DNA from: Monarcha castaneiventris obscurior
Taxonomy: Eukaryota; Chordata; Aves; Passeriformes; Monarchidae
NCBI GenBank assembly: GCA_026261815.1
Contig: JAMPIT010000434.1
Location: 15,745,001 to 15,809,000, forward strand
Reading direction: 5' to 3'
DNA: 64,000 nucleotides
Position numbers and translations under genes: made by a program. Below are positions 10,755 through 24,500 of this stretch, piece by piece; the stretch's first letter is position 1; every line of letters starts with the position of its first letter. The notes under the pieces were generated by a model, which searched no databases, was not told the origin of the DNA, and worked only from the letters and a program-made list of their open reading frames with translations.

Positions 10755-13700
10755 GGGATGGAACTATCTACAAACAGTGAATTTAAAACAGAAAATTCCC
10801 ATTTACTTGGGTGGATGAGTACCTTGGCCAGTGCACAAGCAGCAAACCACCTGTGAAGGAACTGTGAAGGAATGGGCAGGATTCCACAGTAGATCCATGG
10901 CGAAAGAGAAGGACACAAATGTGCCAGCATGACCTGCCAGGAACACACCTTGCTGTTACATGGACTGTGAAGGAAGGTGACCTGGAGAGATGGGAGAGAA
11001 GGGATGTCAAGACAGGCAACCTTTGCTATTTTCCTTCTTAAATACACTCTTGTCAGCCACCACGCTTCTTTTTAACCCAGCAGCTGGTTTGTCTGGCAGT
11101 TGAAGCACATCCAATGAACATCCAATGAATGTGGATTCTGGGAAGTCACAGAGGCCTCAAAACTGCCAAGAACAGGTAAATAACAAGAACAAAACAGTAA
11201 ACTCCAGCAAAAGGCAAAAGAGAAAGGGCACATACATGCTTTGCTTTTAAGAATCGGAATCAAATGAATCGTTTAGTCTCTGCTGCTATTCCTGCTAGTG
11301 AGCTACTGGTGCTGCCACTGGGGATGAATCCTTTGCAGGTGTAACTGAATTGTTGTGCCCTGATCATTTTTGAGAAGCCAAAGCCACTTAGAAAGAACAT
11401 ACCAGGGACTCAGATAATTCTTCTGGTTTACCACTAATGTAAAATGCCAAGTAAATGAGAAGTCCTGGGAAATGATTTACTTGTGTTTGCTTTGGAAATT
11501 ACCAATACTACACCACTCTTTAGCATCATTCCTTCAAGAATGCCTATCCTTTTCCTGTGTGTTGGTCCTTGCATTCCCAGCAGAATCATAGCTTTTCATT
11601 GAAGAATCTCATTTCTTAGCACTGCAACAGAACATGAACATTTTTCAAATTTCCCAGTGATAGCGAGGGTAGGTTGCTCTTTGTATTTACTACTTAAGTG
11701 AATTAAACCAACTCAAATGTGTGATCTCTCCAGACAAAGATGAAGGTTACATAGTTTAAGGATGAAATATAGACCATCCTCTACAAAACCACTGTGTTGC
11801 AGTTTAATTAAAAGAATTCATTAAAGTCATGCCCCATCCAAGGTAATTAGTATGCATAATTTATGCTTTGCCTAATACACAAGGGCAGTAGTCTGAATAA
11901 TAAACTCAAGTTAACCTTAAGTGGAAGAGATTGAATGGTCAGATGTTTATTTAGCTCAGGTTTGCTCAAGAGCTAAGGTTAAAGAGGTGAAATTTTGTTA
12001 TAGTTAATTAATTTCTTAAATTTTCTTCATAAAATTATGCCTACCCAGTAGGATGAAAGGGATTTTTCTTTTCTTAAGGAAGGAATTAAGTAAATGTCTC
12101 TTGTCCCCATCAGTTACCAGAACACTGAGTATGTGATCACATACGTGCAGTTTGCAGCCTAAGCTGCAAGCCTAAGCTCACAATCCAAAGTCAGTGGCTT
12201 CCATGGCACCCTGACCTACTGCCTTTCTGCAACGTACTTACTCAAGCTCCTGACTCCCTCTCAGTTGCACAGCCTCACTGCAAACCCCATCAGAATATGA
12301 TGTGACCAAAAACCCCAAACCAACACCATACATCCTATTCTGATCTCTTCTCAGTAGGATTCAGCTCACAGTGAGCCCTCCTGGGCCATCACCACCGAGG
12401 TGCCCACAGGAGGATCCATAGTGCCTTGAGCTGCTATTGCTACTGAAGACTTTACAAACCCTGCTACAATCCATTGATCATTAAGCAGCTGAAGTCTCTC
12501 TTCCAGAGAGCAAAGTGCATCTGCCCCTCTCCATGCAAATTGCTGTGTTGGAGCTATACTGCTATTCATGAGTGACATCCCTACTAAGCCCCAGGGCCCT
12601 GCAGTTCAAGTGCTGAGCTCCAGTGAGCTCCTGTCACAGAGTTCTGCTCCATATGAGCAAAGCCAGAGGTGTCAGGCAGATTTGTGATAACAGGATCTCA
12701 GTGTTTGGGGGAAGAGATATGAGGCTGGCAAGGAAGTCAGATGCCAGATTTGTCACTCCAGCAGAGGAATTATAAAGTTTAGTGCTGGAAAAGAAGGCCC
12801 CAAAGTCTTCTGGTAAGAGCAAGGAAACAAGTATGACCAAAGACCTTTTCAGCTCCAGAACTTCTTTCAGACAACAGCCAGTTAAGCTTACTCAGGACAA
12901 GCTGTAGAACACAGGCAGAGAGATACTGATATATGGCTTAAGGTGGGATGGGGCACCACAGGAACCACCTTCACATCTGCATTGACTTGCAGCACAAGTT
13001 CAGCTATTTGTATCAATAGCCATATGCAAACTTCCTGTACAGGGTTAGCTATTATTTAGGGATCCTATTCCATGGCTTTAAATAACAATCTGAGCATTGG
13101 CTTAATGTCTCCCACTGCCACACTCCCAGTAGGAAGAGGAACTAATGAGAATTGTCCAGTACAACAGTATGGGAGGCCAGGTCTCAATCTTACTTAAAGC
13201 GCTGGCAAAAGACAGCCTCTATTTTGCTCTTAAGAAAATTGAATCTACGTTGATTGAAATGAACTCTTGGAGCCAACAAAAATCTGCTTTCCTTTGGATC
13301 AGAACACTCCATTCACATGGGATTCCTTTAGCTTCTGCCAGTATCTCTCAGTTAAGGCTTGGTCCCATAATCACTAGAAAAACAGTTTGCAGAAATCTGT
13401 GTATATAAAGATTTTTTTCAAGTCTTCTGAAATACATAGTAACAGAGAAATGCCAGCTAGAGAATTATAGCAAATTAATGTATTATTTGTGTTACCCATT
13501 TCTGACCTTTTATCTTCTTTTCTGTCAACATTCAGATAACTCAGACTAACTAAATTTTAATGAGGACAAAATGGCGGAAGAAAATAATTCTCAGTCACAC
13601 ATGCACATGCTTGCATAAATTCAAATGCATGAATTTTTGCCACACAAAAAGAAACCAAAATGCAGAATAGCCCAACTTCTAAAATCAATAATCGTCACCT

Positions 13701-13943
13701 AACAAAACTCACATTTCTAAGACCACACAGCGAGCAAGAGATACAAATCTATTTTAGAATAATTATCCCACTTTTTTCCCCCCAAATGGAAAAATTCTCA
13801 AGTGTACTTCCAAGGAAGTACATTTGTAAAAATTGGTCTTGGGGGAAAAAAAAAGGTCAGTGAGCAAGCAAATTTTATAAAGAAGAGTCTAGTTTGCTGC
13901 TGTTAAACTGGAGTCCAGCTCAATCCATCAAATTATGCAAAGA
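10755..13943. other. anonymous non-coding DNA
   Basis: No supported gene. 11840-11990 carries several homeodomain/POU-like AT motifs (ggtaattag, tatgcataatttatgc) and could be regulatory. At 12166-12189 aagcctaagct occurs twice close together. Frames in this stretch are below 90 codons and lack paired splice signals. Confidence 0.55.
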
Positions 13944-14014
13944 GATCACGGCATTACAGAGAGAAATTCATTTCACTAAGATCATGGCATTACAGAGGGA
14001 ATTTCATTTCACTA
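13944..14014. repeat. 36-bp tandem duplication, two copies
   Basis: Unit 1 (13944-13979) and unit 2 (13980-14014) both read gatca(c/t)ggcattacagag, then (a/g)ga, then (a)atttcatttcacta. They differ by two substitutions and one base of length. The head-to-tail arrangement with no spacer indicates a slippage or unequal-exchange duplication. Confidence 0.95.
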
Positions 14015-16893
14015 GGGCTGGGGTTCAAACTGCAAATGTTCCAATTACATAAAATACGATTAAAACTAAAGACAAATTTAAATAAACGTTCTTGTATTTC
14101 CATATAATAAAAGAAGACCGTTTGAATTGGATATTATTCAGCAATCCCCAAACTCAGAGTATGATCCACAGCCAACTGTTCAGATATTCAGATTCTGGGG
14201 AAGCAGCTAACTAGTTTCAGTCAGCAAAATCAACTAAAGAACAAAAGCAGAGGAATAGGTTTTCTGTAATTCATCAGCATGGATATAATTATACTATTGA
14301 ACCTTATTATGAACTGCAAGACATAAAATCATGACAGATTTTGTTAATTTTATTATTAAGGGTTTTTTATTGGTTTTAGCTTTGCAGCCAGATTTACTCC
14401 TGAAAAATTACAATAATTCTATTAACTTAGTTGTTTTCAACCTATTTTTGTTGGAATGCTTGTTTTTCTGAGGTGTCTTATGCCCTTAAAAGAGCCTTAA
14501 AAGGCTCTTTTAAAGGACTGGCCACCCCCTCCTCCTCCCCACAGCTCTGCCATCCAGCTCAGTGCCATTACTTTTAATAATGTGGCACATGTCCAAAGCT
14601 TTATCAGCGTCAATTCGCTGGGCACCACAGCGAGTCAAAAGGTGCTCAGTGCATGAAGCCATCTACTTCTCTTTCCTGGAGTCTGTTTTTAAGTTTAATT
14701 AGAAAAGGATGCACAAATAGAAGCAGCTATGAATATAGTACTTATCCAACAGATTCCTTCAAGGCAGAGATTTAACAGCAGACGCAGCTTCATTAAACTT
14801 ACAAAATTACACTTCATCCTCTGAATTCTTAGAATTCAAGTACACTTACTGGAGTGCCTATCAGCAAGTCAGTAAACAGAGTACATGAATATCATACTCA
14901 GAGTAAAACTCCTGTAATGCTCTTTTAGTATCTGGAGCAATGCTGTTTACAAATCCTGGCTGGAGTGAGTGTGCAAGACATTTACATCAATCTTTATCCA
15001 TTTCAATTACCAACAAAGGTAATATCACAGCCAGCACACATTTAGCATTAGATGGCACATAACTGGGCAGACCTGAGAAGCTGCAGAATAAATATTGATA
15101 TATTAAAACAGAGTCTATTACTCACCTTCTGAATAAACCACTGATTTTAATTTACCTACAATTCTGCAATAGCATCTTTCCAAGGAGGAAATTACATTTT
15201 TACATATCATAGCAAATCACAAAGCCAAAATGTCAACTTCATATATCAAGCAATTACTTGTACTGTTTATTTTTGGGGAAAATTTTAACATATATTTACT
15301 TAGAAAGCCACATGGGTCCCTCCAAAATAAATAGGGGCCATAATTCTTGCCAAAAAAATCCACAGTTCCAGAGATCTACTCATCAATTTCCTGCAGCATT
15401 AATGAGGAAAGGCGCTGAGACAGTCATTCATACTGTCTTTATGATAAGACTAACCTACAGGGCAAATCAAGATTAAGGACAAAGGGAAGACAAATGGATA
15501 GAATACAGAACAAGCGGTTTTTTAATGCCTTGCTTGAAATTTTTGTTTACCATCTTAAATGTGAGTACTACACTCAAAGTACACATGAAAATTAAAGATA
15601 TTCTCCTGACAGGAAACTACAAAAAAGGAGAGATGGAGTTATTTTTACCTCAAGATTTATTTGGCTAGAGTTGGGAGGATGGGGAAGAGGCCATGTTATT
15701 CATCAGTTAGTAAGCACTAGTGAAATTTCCACGAGTTATCTTTATAAGAAGAATTAAGTTCCAGTTAAGAAACACAAGGTCAGAAGCCACAGTAACCTGG
15801 CTCTCCAAGCACATACTTTGCCACTATCAAAGGCACGTGAACTTGCTCAAATCTCAGGAAACTCCTTCCAGAAATATTTGCACTCATACGCTTAACTACA
15901 CCAGAACTACATTTCCAGCTGAATATTTGGGGGGTTTTGGCTTCATGCTGCTTGGAAAAGAACCAACAAATCAGCCTGTTTTAATGCACAAGAACGTCTT
16001 GAGGAGTCTTACACACTTAAGAAAAAAGGATTAGAAAGATATCTGAGAATACAAATCCTTGCATAAACCACCCTCAAGGTGGGCATAGTTAATGAAATAT
16101 GCAACCCTGCTGGCATAAAGGACAGTGCCAAACATAACCCTCTGTCACACACTCGCTTTTCCTCTACTATAATCTCCATGCTATTCATGCTGAGATCCAG
16201 ACACTCTTTTTAAAAACCTCGTGACATTTTAATTTTCGTAGTAGTTCCTCCGTACATCCTTGCCAGGCTGAGATAGTCTTGTTTCTAAAAGAGATGTATC
16301 AGCATTAAGAAATGACCAGCTTGCTGGACTTAGGCTATAGACACTGGAGATGGTTCTGCCAGTGCTAACCTTGGCACTCAAAGTTTTGGGGGATCAGTCC
16401 AGATGCACTCAAGCTGGCTCTCCATGACTCAGCTAAACACTAAAACCAGAGCTGCAGTGTGGATGTTGGTTGAGCCAATGAGCCTGCCTAGGGCATTTAT
16501 CACTTCCCATCACTGAAAACCTGCCCTTAGTAGCTCACAACTTAGCAAACATTACCTGCAAACAAGGCCTGGCTTCTGCTCCTCACAGGAGAGGCACAGT
16601 TACATGGAGCTTTCTGTAGCAATAGCAAGGATTTTTCATTTCAGTCATGGCACAAACCTCACAGAACAGAACAGCCCACCCAGCATTCCATGAAGGAAGG
16701 CGATTATATTCTTACTCAAATTCTAAAGAAATTGAGGCAAATAGATGATATTCAAATTGCTCCTAGTGACATAAGCTTTCATGAATGAGATGGGCAAATA
16801 GTACCACTGTGTGTTTTTATTCTCAGACATGCTTTTATTATTTTCTCTACCTTCTTTTTCACTGCTTTCTGCTGCTTTTTCCTTCTCTCACAG
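14015..16893. other. anonymous AT-rich DNA with one strong small hairpin
   Basis: No supported gene. A perfect hairpin lies at 14486-14513 (listed separately). A strong minus-strand donor (GAAG followed by gtgagtaa) at about 15123 has no acceptable acceptor in range. Confidence 0.55.
14486..14513. repeat. perfect 11-bp inverted repeat (hairpin)
   Basis: The arms ttaaaagagcc (14486-14496) and ggctcttttaa (14503-14513) flank a 6-nt spacer ttaaaa. The symmetry extends imperfectly a few bases outward. The stem is too short for a microRNA and no transcript is evident. Confidence 0.8.
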
Positions 16894-17003
16894 ACACCAC
16901 CTTAGTTACTCTCCCATTAGCTACTGCCACTTCAGTGGAAATAACAAGACAGAATTTATCACTAAGCCCCTCTAAATGTGCTACTAAGCCCTTCAAGTCC
17001 TAA
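16894..17003 (+). CDS. candidate terminal coding exon, unidentified
   Basis: One of the longest polypyrimidine tracts in the window (ctttctgctgctttttccttctctcacag) ends at 16893. It is followed by about 35 open codons in phase 1, beginning TTLVTLPLATATSVEITRQ and ending at TAA 17001-17003, with AATAAA at 17071-17076. The peptide is Ser/Thr-rich and matches no family I recognise. The acceptor is strong but the open frame is short enough to be chance. Confidence 0.15.
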
Positions 17004-17070
17004 TTGATTTAGGAGGCTGGCCCAGCTGATAATGTTCTCTAATCCAAACACGATATGTTTGACCTGATGG

Positions 17071-17076
17071 AATAAA
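17071..17076 (+). terminator. AATAAA polyadenylation signal
   Basis: Located 68 nt after the stop of the candidate terminal exon 16894-17003. It is considered only because of that spacing. Confidence 0.15.
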
Positions 17077-20000
17077 GAAACCTTTGGAGAGATTTGAAAT
17101 GCTTCAATCAACTCTCAGGCTTCGTTTGCTCTACCCCTACTCTTGGTGTTAGTGCCTGCATCCCTCTGGCCCTGGGCTTCCTCATGAGGGAGACAATGAC
17201 ATCCAGAGCCATCCCTAGACTCCTGAAGGCTCCTCCACAGCAAGTGCTCCTGCTGAGCTCTCTGCTTGTGCCTACACAGCAATATCACTACACAGCACAT
17301 TATTTAACCCTCCTTTCCCTCTGTTTACCTTACCTAAGCAGGCAGAAAAGCTGCAAGTTACAGTTTGGTTTTCTCAAGGAATTTTAAAGTTCAGTCTAAA
17401 ACTCACTCTTCATTATTTTGGTTGCAATTTGGTAAGAAACCAGCCAGCTTCAGGAGCTACACAGCCAGGTGCCAGCTGATCAGGCTTCTTCTCTGTGAGA
17501 TGCTCATACAGCTCCACTGCCAGGTTCTCATTATATAAGAATACCCAAACCAAAAAATTCTCCCTTCCAGCTCTCTCCTTCTGGACTAACCAGATGGCTG
17601 AAAACAAACAAACAAATAAATAAAGCACTGAGAAAGAAAAACAAAACCAAATCAAAATAAACCCTGACTATTTTTTTCTTAGTAGCCAGTTGATTAAATC
17701 TCCTGCAAGGCCAAGGTCAAGTGGGCAGGTCCAGGCACAGACCACATTTGACACCTGCGAGCCTTGAACAGGCAGGAGGAGAGCAGCTTGTCAGTAATGA
17801 GTCTCAGCTCCAGTCCTGCTGGCATGTAGAGCAGGTAGGGAAGAGGACTGGGTTGCTTCCATACCTTGTTTCTTTATTTGGGAAAAGGAAGAGCTGAGGG
17901 CAAGCCAGAGGGCTCTTTCAAAGCATAGGAGAGACCACAGGGAGTCCAGAAAATCTCATTAGTGCCTCCTGGGAGAAATACAAATGCTGACACATTGTCT
18001 TGCAGAGTATCAACAACATTAACCCGTGGGGTTTTTTCTAACATTAAATGCATACCAATGCAGGGACATTGGGAAATTGTAGGTTGTCATAAAAACATCC
18101 AGCATGCCCAGAGCCTGAAATACAACCACAAAAAGTTGATAAAGAATATAATAATGTATCAGCCAGACCCACTGCACCATCCACATCCAGTTTGTTTCCT
18201 TTTCCTATCAAATGATTATTTCCCGCTAACTGCTAATAGTAAATCTTGCCAGATTCCTGAAACTTGTTGTAGCAGGGTGCTCTGCCTACAGTGGGGGTAA
18301 GAGAACTTGAACAATACCTGATTAGCAAAGCTCTCAGTGGTGAAAGGAGCAGGGGGTGTTGTGCTGCTTTTGATGTTGAAGAATGCAGAAACCAGCCTGA
18401 CTCATCAATCCCAAAGTCAAACATTCTGAGGAAAAACAAAGTACCTGATAAAAGGAACCAACAAATGATACTACTGGTAACTTATCTAAAGATGCTGAGC
18501 CGACACAGCCAGCCTGCAGACTGGCAGTGGATCACTTTATACTACAGAGCCCAGCCCCACTTTTTAATGGCAGGGTCTTCTAACATACCCCTCCTTGGAG
18601 TGTGTGTGGAGATTCACCCCTTGTGTGGGGATGCCCCTCAAGGTTATTCTTTGAGGATGAGTGAAGATTTGCCCAACGTTTTTCTGTGGGTGAGTAACAT
18701 CAGTCTCTACTTGGTAATTGGTTTTGCTAGCTTTAATGTAATTGTTTCAGCCTTGCTTCAGGAGGCTTCCAGTCTGAAATGTTCACATGTCCCTGAAACA
18801 GCACATCTGATACTGGCAGGGTTTGCTCAGCTCTCCATCCTTCTGAGTGAAGTAAATTTGCTTCTGCACAGTTTACTGAGTGTCATTCTTGTGGACTAAA
18901 AAAACCCCCAAGTTCCTTTCTATGCTGAATGAACTTTTAAGACCTGGCACATCTCAGACACAAGGACGTGTCCAAGTGTCTTAGCTGAAATCTGTTCCCT
19001 TTCCACTGCTGCAGTGCTGCCCATGCCAGCTAGGTCCTGTCTTCCAGCTCAGTGTAGACAGCCCATCAATGGGCTGTGCATGCACAGTCTGGAATCCTTC
19101 CAGAGGACAAGAGGTCTGTATGTGTTACAGTCCTCACACATTTCAGTCATGGCACTCCTGTCAGATGCAGGGATGCCATCGCTGAAGCACTGGATCCCAG
19201 CCACAGGCAGTTCTGGACCACAGTGAATTGAAACAGAGGGATGTCACTTTGCTCATGACTACCTATTATTCTCATCAGTACTTGATAACAATCCAGATCT
19301 TTCAGAGCTCCCAAACACACACAACACTGGGAAAGCAGCAGGCAGGTATTTTTCTGTTTGACAGTTTGCTCTGCTCAACAATCAGATGCCACCAAGCCCC
19401 ACAGCAACTCCTTGGCATCCTTCTCAGCAATTCCACCACAGAGCTCTGGGAATGTTTCTGCCATGTGCCATTGGAGAGTGCCTCTAGATCTGTGAATAAC
19501 TATTCAAAGCCATTCTTCTGGCTTTGCCATGACTTTTGGGTGCCTTTCAAGAAAAAACAAAAGACTTTCTTCATAGCAAATTAAATCCGCTCTTTCACTA
19601 CAATTAACTGTACTTTGCATGGAACCAAACAAAACTACAAAATGGAGACATAAAAATCCATAGTTTTGATACTTGCAAGCTTTTATTGTATTTGTAGTGA
19701 AAAGCTAGATTTCTGAGGCTGACTTTGCCACGATTATCCCAAGAAGCCTCAGGACTGCACTTACTACACTTGACACTAACCGAAGTGGGAAGCAGCTGTC
19801 CTCAGAGAGAGCAACTGGCAAAGCTGGCCATCCCATGGCACAGCAGACAGCCATGCAAGAGCCACAAGAAGCCAGGCTTTTTGCTGGGGCAGAGGAAAGA
19901 GGCCACAGGAGGCAGCAGTCGCTGCCAGGAACAGCCCTTCCCTGGCCATCTCCACAGCTCCCCTCGCACTCTGTGCCAGAGGCACACCTCTCCCTTTCTG

Positions 20001-21478
20001 TGGCAAAGGCAACTCCACCCAGCCATGTCCTCTCTCCCTCTTCATGACGACAGCCTTGCACTACTCCCAGGGACAGAGTCATGAGACTAAAAGGAGAAGA
20101 GCAGTTAAGGCTTATGGCCTCTGACCAGCGTTTGGCAGGCGGGTGCTTGAGTCTGGCTGTAGTTTTCTCTGTGGCCAGCGTGCTCACAGATTAGGTGTGT
20201 ATAGAAACTGAATTTCGTTGTAGCTCCAGTGGTGGCTACTTGGAGTGAGAACTTTGGTGAAATGTTTTTGCAACAATCATTAATGAGCATCAGTCTCCAC
20301 AAGCAAAATTGTAACATCTTTTACATTTAAGCCAGTTAGACGGAAAGAGTTAAACAATTTTGAGAATAAACCCATCTATTCCATACAGGAATTACGAGAA
20401 AAATCTGTTAAACACACTGAATTAAAAAAAAAAAGAAATTACTAGTTTTCCTGTAAACATGCCTGTCCAGCTCCTAGTACAGTGTGAGCTCCTGGGCAGA
20501 GGGCAGGGCTGTGCAGCTTTATCCATCCCCAGACTTTGCTGGAAGGTAGGAACTTCCCTTTGGGCGGCTGTGAAAAGGCCTTGTCTCCCTGATTTACACA
20601 GGTATGGCGTGAATGGCTCAGAGGCTGAGGCCTGCTCAGCCAAACACCCATGTGTGCATGAAATTAGAATGTCAACATTTGATTCATGCTGCCAGGCTGT
20701 GACTGTGAAACAAATTATGTCAGTGGGTGGCAATTGCAATATTAGTCTAAGCAGATAACATTTAGCTAAAAGGAGGGGCTCAGTTCACATTCTTCTCTTT
20801 ACCATTTTAATATGTCAACATCATTAGACTTAGAAGGCTTGGAATTTTGTCAGAATGGAAAAAAATACAGAGACAAAGGTATAATAGGTTGAGAGAGGGT
20901 TTTTGATAAAGCACAAGCAGCACAATTCAAATAAAGGTTCAGCAATTTCAGTATTGCTCTTTTACCACATACCTTCATTATGCACAACAGAGTCTTTAAA
21001 TTTTGTAACCCCCCCCCCCCCAAACCCACCCCCATTTAATGATTTTAAGAAGAGCGACTGAACAGAGTGGAATGGAATGGCAAACAGCATCACCCACACT
21101 ATGTTAAAAACTGCCTCTTTAAGGAAGAAATGCCATTTACTAATTCATTTTTTATTAAAAAAGCCTTGGAAATGTTTGGCTTGAGCAACCAAACTTTTGA
21201 ATACATGAAAATGAGGATCTAAGTCTGGCATCTTTTCAATACAAAGAAATACAAAGTAGTTTTTTAGAAGACAGAAAAAACCTTCAGGTTTTTCTAATTT
21301 GCTCCTAGCATTTTCAAGTGCATTTCCATGAAATCAACAGTTTTTGAGATGTGAAGTCAACATTTCATGGTAAAATTGATTTTAGAAAAAAAACCCAATA
21401 CATATTTGAAAGCAATATAGGATACTTATAAGTAACTGGGTTTGTTACAGAATTAATGAAGAAATAAACAAAACTCAC
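17077..21478. other. anonymous DNA with several GC-richer ORF blocks
   Basis: Contains the longest ATG frame in the window (18291-18899, plus, 202 codons) and a 160-codon minus frame (19705-20187). Both lie in local GC-rich patches where several frames are open at once, and neither has a recognisable domain. A simple (AAAC)/(AAAT) repeat lies at 17603-17622. Nothing here is supported as a gene. Confidence 0.45.
21009..21033 (-). repeat. poly-C tract; G-quadruplex-capable on minus strand
   Basis: Thirteen consecutive C (21009-21021) are followed by aaacccaccccca. On the minus strand this gives G5-T-G3-TTT-G13, with four or more G-runs and 1-3 nt loops, which satisfies the usual G-quadruplex pattern. 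Confidence 0.85.
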
Positions 21479-21502
21479 CATGCTGTAAAGATGGAAGATA
21501 AC
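21479..21502 (-). other. candidate 24-nt microexon, minus strand
   Basis: On the minus strand a strong acceptor (attttttttccttag) and donor (CATG followed by gtgagttttg) enclose 24 nt, which is 8 codons (VIFHLYSM if phase 0). Both splice signals are good, but the interval is too short for coding evidence. Microexons of this size exist in vertebrate neuronal genes, and chance pairing is also likely. Confidence 0.12.
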
Positions 21503-24500
21503 CTAAGGAAAAAAAATAGTTATTTTCTTCTGGCTCTCATTTAATTATCAAAAAGTCCCTGTATCAGAAGACAGTATTATCACAGAAGCTATCGTAAGCT
21601 TAGCTCCATTTTTTTCTCCCTTGTTTTAACTGGCAAAATGGCAGAACATCGATTTAAAGTTTTATTCCATAGCAAACACCCACGTTGTTAAAGTTACAAA
21701 AAAAGTGAAAAATCTTACTTGTAACAGGGAAATGTTTATAGAAGCAGCCACTCATCCAGTTGCAGAACTAAGGATCAGCAATCACCTTCCTAGTTAATGT
21801 ACAGAAATACAGAGTTTTTAGGTGATTCTACCAAAAATTAATTTATCAACTTGATCTTCCAGCTTACAAAAAGTAGCTTTATCCCAAAGGCATTAAGAGG
21901 GAAGTGGATTGTAGCCACCTCCACTGCCCATCAGTCAGTGCTGTGAATTGCAGAGCAGTCACACACCTCTCCTTGTGCCCGTCCCAGAGCAGGGCTGGGC
22001 CTGGCTCTCACTGCAGGCAAGGACAATCTCATCACTGCGCCAAATTGTCACTGCCTCCCTCACAGGAGCAATTCCACTGAAGCTGATGTGCCCAATTAAC
22101 CACTGCTGTAGCTCTATGGGCTTCACCAAAGACCTCTGGGATTCTATAGGACTTTTCAGTACACCAGGACTGGATGCATGGACTTCAATGGGAGCAAGAT
22201 GGGCAACAGAATGAAAACCCAGATCATTTACTCATCAGACTTTGCAAAGATTGATTTAAATTGACTTCAGAAAACACGCATTGCAGTAACGCACATACAT
22301 GTGTGTGGCCCAGCTCTCATTTTACAAGCTCAAAACTCAAACTGTGCTTCCAGGGCAGTTACTATGTCAAGTAACAGGGATTTCCAGAGCCCTGTTAAAG
22401 TCCTTATCGTGTTTCTCCAGTAGAGCCTTTAAAAAATAGTTATATGTGAAGGGATTATAAAGATTCAGACTATAATATTTAACTACTTGGAAAAAAACCA
22501 ACAGAAAATGCAGATATAACTGACTCCCTTAATTCAATTACACTTATTGTACTTTTAACAGATGCTGCAGTGTGACCTTTACAAATAACAACAATAACAA
22601 CAGAAAAATTCACAGGAGAATGCAATTTTCCTATTGTTTCACCTACTTCAGGGTATGTGTTTTTGTAATCTTTTCTGAAGGGAGGATTTCTCATTCAAAT
22701 CTTTCAGAATTGTCCAGATTGGCAAAAAAGGTTCAAAAGTGCTGATTCTTTCTCTCTGTGGTATAAGCTATTGAGTTTCCAAAACCTTCATTAAAAAGAA
22801 AAAAATCTGCTTGCATTAGAAGTTACATCTTTGTCAACAAACAGAACAATGGAAATGTCTTTCTCCAGTTCAGCACACTCCCCTCTCCATCCCCTCACCC
22901 AGTAAATAATAAGGACATAATAAGCCAAATAAAACCGAAGAAAAAAAAATTTAAAAACTTGGGAATTGAAAACTATTTTTGTCTCTTTGGACTACTTTAT
23001 GGCGAGGGGAAATGTCTGGGGAGAAGACCGTAGCTCATTTTAAAAGCTCAGTGATTCCCCCTGTCTAGAAAAGTAAGTGTAAACAATCAAACTTCTCCAA
23101 AGGTAATTTGGTAACAGTGCTTACAAAGAGGAAAGCAGAAAAGACTGCAGTAAGACTGCAGGAAAGATTCTTTCTTTATGGTGTCGTGACAGCCTTGTAA
23201 CTTCTCCATTATGATGGGAACCACAGCATAAAGATTGCATTATCATCTGTGGTTAACTGTCAAATGCATTTTAATGCTTTATTTGGGAGAGCTAAGTTAA
23301 AGACAAAACAATCCTTCTTTTCTTAATCTATCCCTCTCTGAGAATGTAAATACAGCTCATACTTGTGTGTCAGAGTGTGGGGAGTTAACTGTATTCTTTC
23401 AGCTTCGTGTAGATTCCTGAAGATCAGAGAGCTGAGTAAACAATATTTTGATGTAAACAGATTATCAACATGAGAGGAATGACCGTCTGGTCACCTGTGG
23501 GGGTTTATTCACTTAACACTTCCACCCCATAAAGACAATTGTGTGCAATCAATGCATATAGGGCCTTTCACTGGGTTGCTAAGTGATATGTAGTGTCAAC
23601 AGAAAAATGCGTGATGTACAGAAGGGCTGCTCAACAGCCAGCAGAAAACAACACACATGGATGATATTTTAAACTTAATTCAGTGCGTTATGAAGATTGT
23701 GACAGGCACAGTGGCTGACCAGAAAGCACTTCAAAAATTTGACTTTATAAAGTTGGATCTCGCACGTGTGTAAAGAGTTTAATTTGGTAACAAGTGAATC
23801 ACAGTGCAGAGCTGTAGCTGGTTCAAATAGGAAAAGCCAACCCAGCAGGGAAGCACTGAATATTCATTCACTGGAAGGCACAGCAGTCATTTTACAATCC
23901 AGGCTTCAATATATGAGCAGATCATTTGTCTAAGATTGTATATGCATTCTCTCATTTTCCTCATCTCTGGAAACTATTTTAGTAAAAGCCCAGAAGCTGT
24001 TTTCAACAGTTTCTTCAGAATTTCTAAAGAAAGGAAAGAAAGTTGAATGGCATCACATTGCCCCATACAACCATGAAAACCTGTTTTGTGGGACATTCTT
24101 GAAACCAACCCAGAAAGAAATCCTTAAGAGGTTTTGTATTTATTTACCCATTCTCTCCCCACCACCCACTTGATAGGTTTTATATTCAAATGCAAAATAT
24201 ATCTGCCTTTGTTCTAAGGATTCGATCTGATTTTGGTCTGATTTACAGAACAAATCCTGAGAAATCCAATCTTTCGCCAAATTTTATTTTTCTAATAGCT
24301 GCATGCAGCAAACAGAAAACCTTCAATCCCCCAAGCTTCTCTAAATCACTTGCAATGATAGTTCAGCCTACTGTCATATTCAAAGGTTCCTCAGAGACCA
24401 CAAAGCTTTGACCAAAAACGTTGCTTGTTAGATCATTAGTGCTATTTTCTGTGGAATGCAGTTCCCAAACTCACAAAATGTTTGAAATTTTTTTTACAAG

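Noticed and set aside
10613..11047. 144-codon minus-strand frame with repeated hydrophobic blocks
   Set aside because: The repetition comes from the 38-bp direct repeat at 10633-10731, and the frame also runs over the DNA just beside a CR1 remnant. It is not a gene.
18291..18899. Longest ATG frame in the window, 202 codons, plus strand
   Set aside because: It has no recognisable domain and no polyadenylation signal close by, and an internal consensus-like donor (TGTGG followed by gtgagtaa) would cut it. One frame of this length is roughly what chance allows in 64 kb on six frames.
19705..20187. 160-codon minus-strand frame in a GC-rich patch
   Set aside because: Several frames on both strands are open at once over the same patch, which indicates composition rather than coding. 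There is no family resemblance and no good donor.
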